Source: Clostridia bacterium
Lineage (GTDB): Bacteria; Bacillota; Clostridia; Monoglobales; Firm-18
Assembly (NCBI GenBank): GCA_017408205.1
Contig: JAFQVC010000070.1
Span: 1-6,290 of the forward strand
DNA length: 6,290 bases
Reading direction: 5' to 3'
In this document: positions 6,158 to 6,290 of the stretch, piece by piece
Layout: every line of letters begins with the position of its first letter
Numbering within the stretch: the first letter of the stretch is position 1
Program-made: the position numbers and the translations under genes
The notes under the pieces: generated by a model
The model's database searches: none
The model's input: only the letters and a program-made list of their open reading frames with translations
What the model was told of the DNA's origin: nothing

Positions 6158-6180
6158 AAAAAAAGGGCGAAAGCCCTTTT
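6158..6180 (-). terminator. Rho-independent terminator after the response regulator
   Basis: AAAAGGGC (6161-6168) and GCCCTTTT (6173-6180) form an 8-bp stem around a 4-nt loop. On the minus strand the stem runs into TTTTTTT (6164-6158). It overlaps the regulator's TAA stop and ends 20 nt before the CLC start codon. Confidence 0.85.
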
Positions 6181-6290
6181 ATTTTTGTTTGGCAAAGTAA
6201 TAACCCATACTTCTTTTTGTAATAACATAAGTGGGCTCTGACGGATTATCCTCGATTTTTTCACGAAGACGTCTTACGGTAACATCAACA
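6179..6290 (-). CDS. OmpR/PhoB-family response regulator, C-terminal fragment (WalR-like)
   Basis: Only the last 36 residues are present; the gene continues past the right edge. [16 protein letters not shown] is the DNA-recognition helix of the OmpR/PhoB winged-helix domain, and [11 protein letters not shown] is its C-terminal hairpin wing. The helix is almost the same as in WalR/YycF of Bacillus. The wing has S-M where most relatives have G-V (usual form TRRGVGY). The receiver domain is outside the window. The gene is followed by a terminator and a CLC gene rather than by a sensor kinase. It may be the partner of the WalK-like kinase at 2433-4175, but this is inference. Confidence 0.9.
   Translation of the reverse strand, partial: VDVTVRRLREKIEDNPSEPTYVITKRSMGYYFAKQK

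Noticed and set aside
6138..6178. Possible fluoride riboswitch before the CLC gene
   Set aside because: Only about 40 nt separate the regulator stop from the CLC ATG, and they are filled by a plain GGGC/GCCC terminator; the conserved fluoride aptamer parts are not seen.
1..6290. CRISPR array, insertion sequence, tRNA or phage element
   Set aside because: No spaced direct repeats, transposase or integrase motifs, or cloverleaf-like segments were found; nearly all bases fall in ordinary genes or short spacers.

Overview
This window looks like chromosome from a spore-forming member of the Clostridia (Bacillota). The clearest sign is an uninterrupted gene for the late mother-cell sporulation factor sigma-K. 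Supporting signs are strong AGGAGG-type ribosome binding sites, AT-rich spacers, TATAAT promoters and a WalK-like sensor kinase. A gut commensal is plausible because one gene closely resembles the bifidobacterial N-acetylhexosamine 1-kinase. Species cannot be assigned from the sequence alone.

Left block, minus strand (1-1712): a NahK-like sugar 1-kinase is followed by a strong hairpin terminator. Next come two half-size chromate-transporter (CHR) genes. The second is cut by the window edge after 15 residues and overlaps the first by one base (TAATG). Central block, plus strand (1847-4175): rdgB (inosine/xanthosine triphosphate pyrophosphatase) and a WalK-type membrane histidine kinase form a tight operon with a 1-nt gap. 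It is transcribed divergently from the kinase gene out of a 134-bp promoter region that shows a clear promoter on each strand. Right block, minus strand (4185-6290): the end of an OmpR/PhoB (WalR-like) response regulator, a terminator, a CLC-family anion transporter resembling the CLC-F clade, a second terminator-like hairpin, and sigK, which converges on the histidine kinase.

The genes do not form one pathway. They cover nucleotide-pool sanitation, envelope signalling, ion export, sporulation and sugar salvage. The most interesting point is the CLC-sigK junction. The terminator-like hairpin between them contains the sigK Shine-Dalgarno sequence in its 3' arm and a sigma-E-like -10 sequence in its loop. 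This suggests that read-through mRNA would hide the sigK ribosome binding site, while a transcript started inside the loop would expose it. Secondary points are a WalR/WalK-like pair that may have been split onto opposite strands, and a CLC transporter with unusual anion-site residues. I found no mobile element, CRISPR array, tRNA or rRNA.
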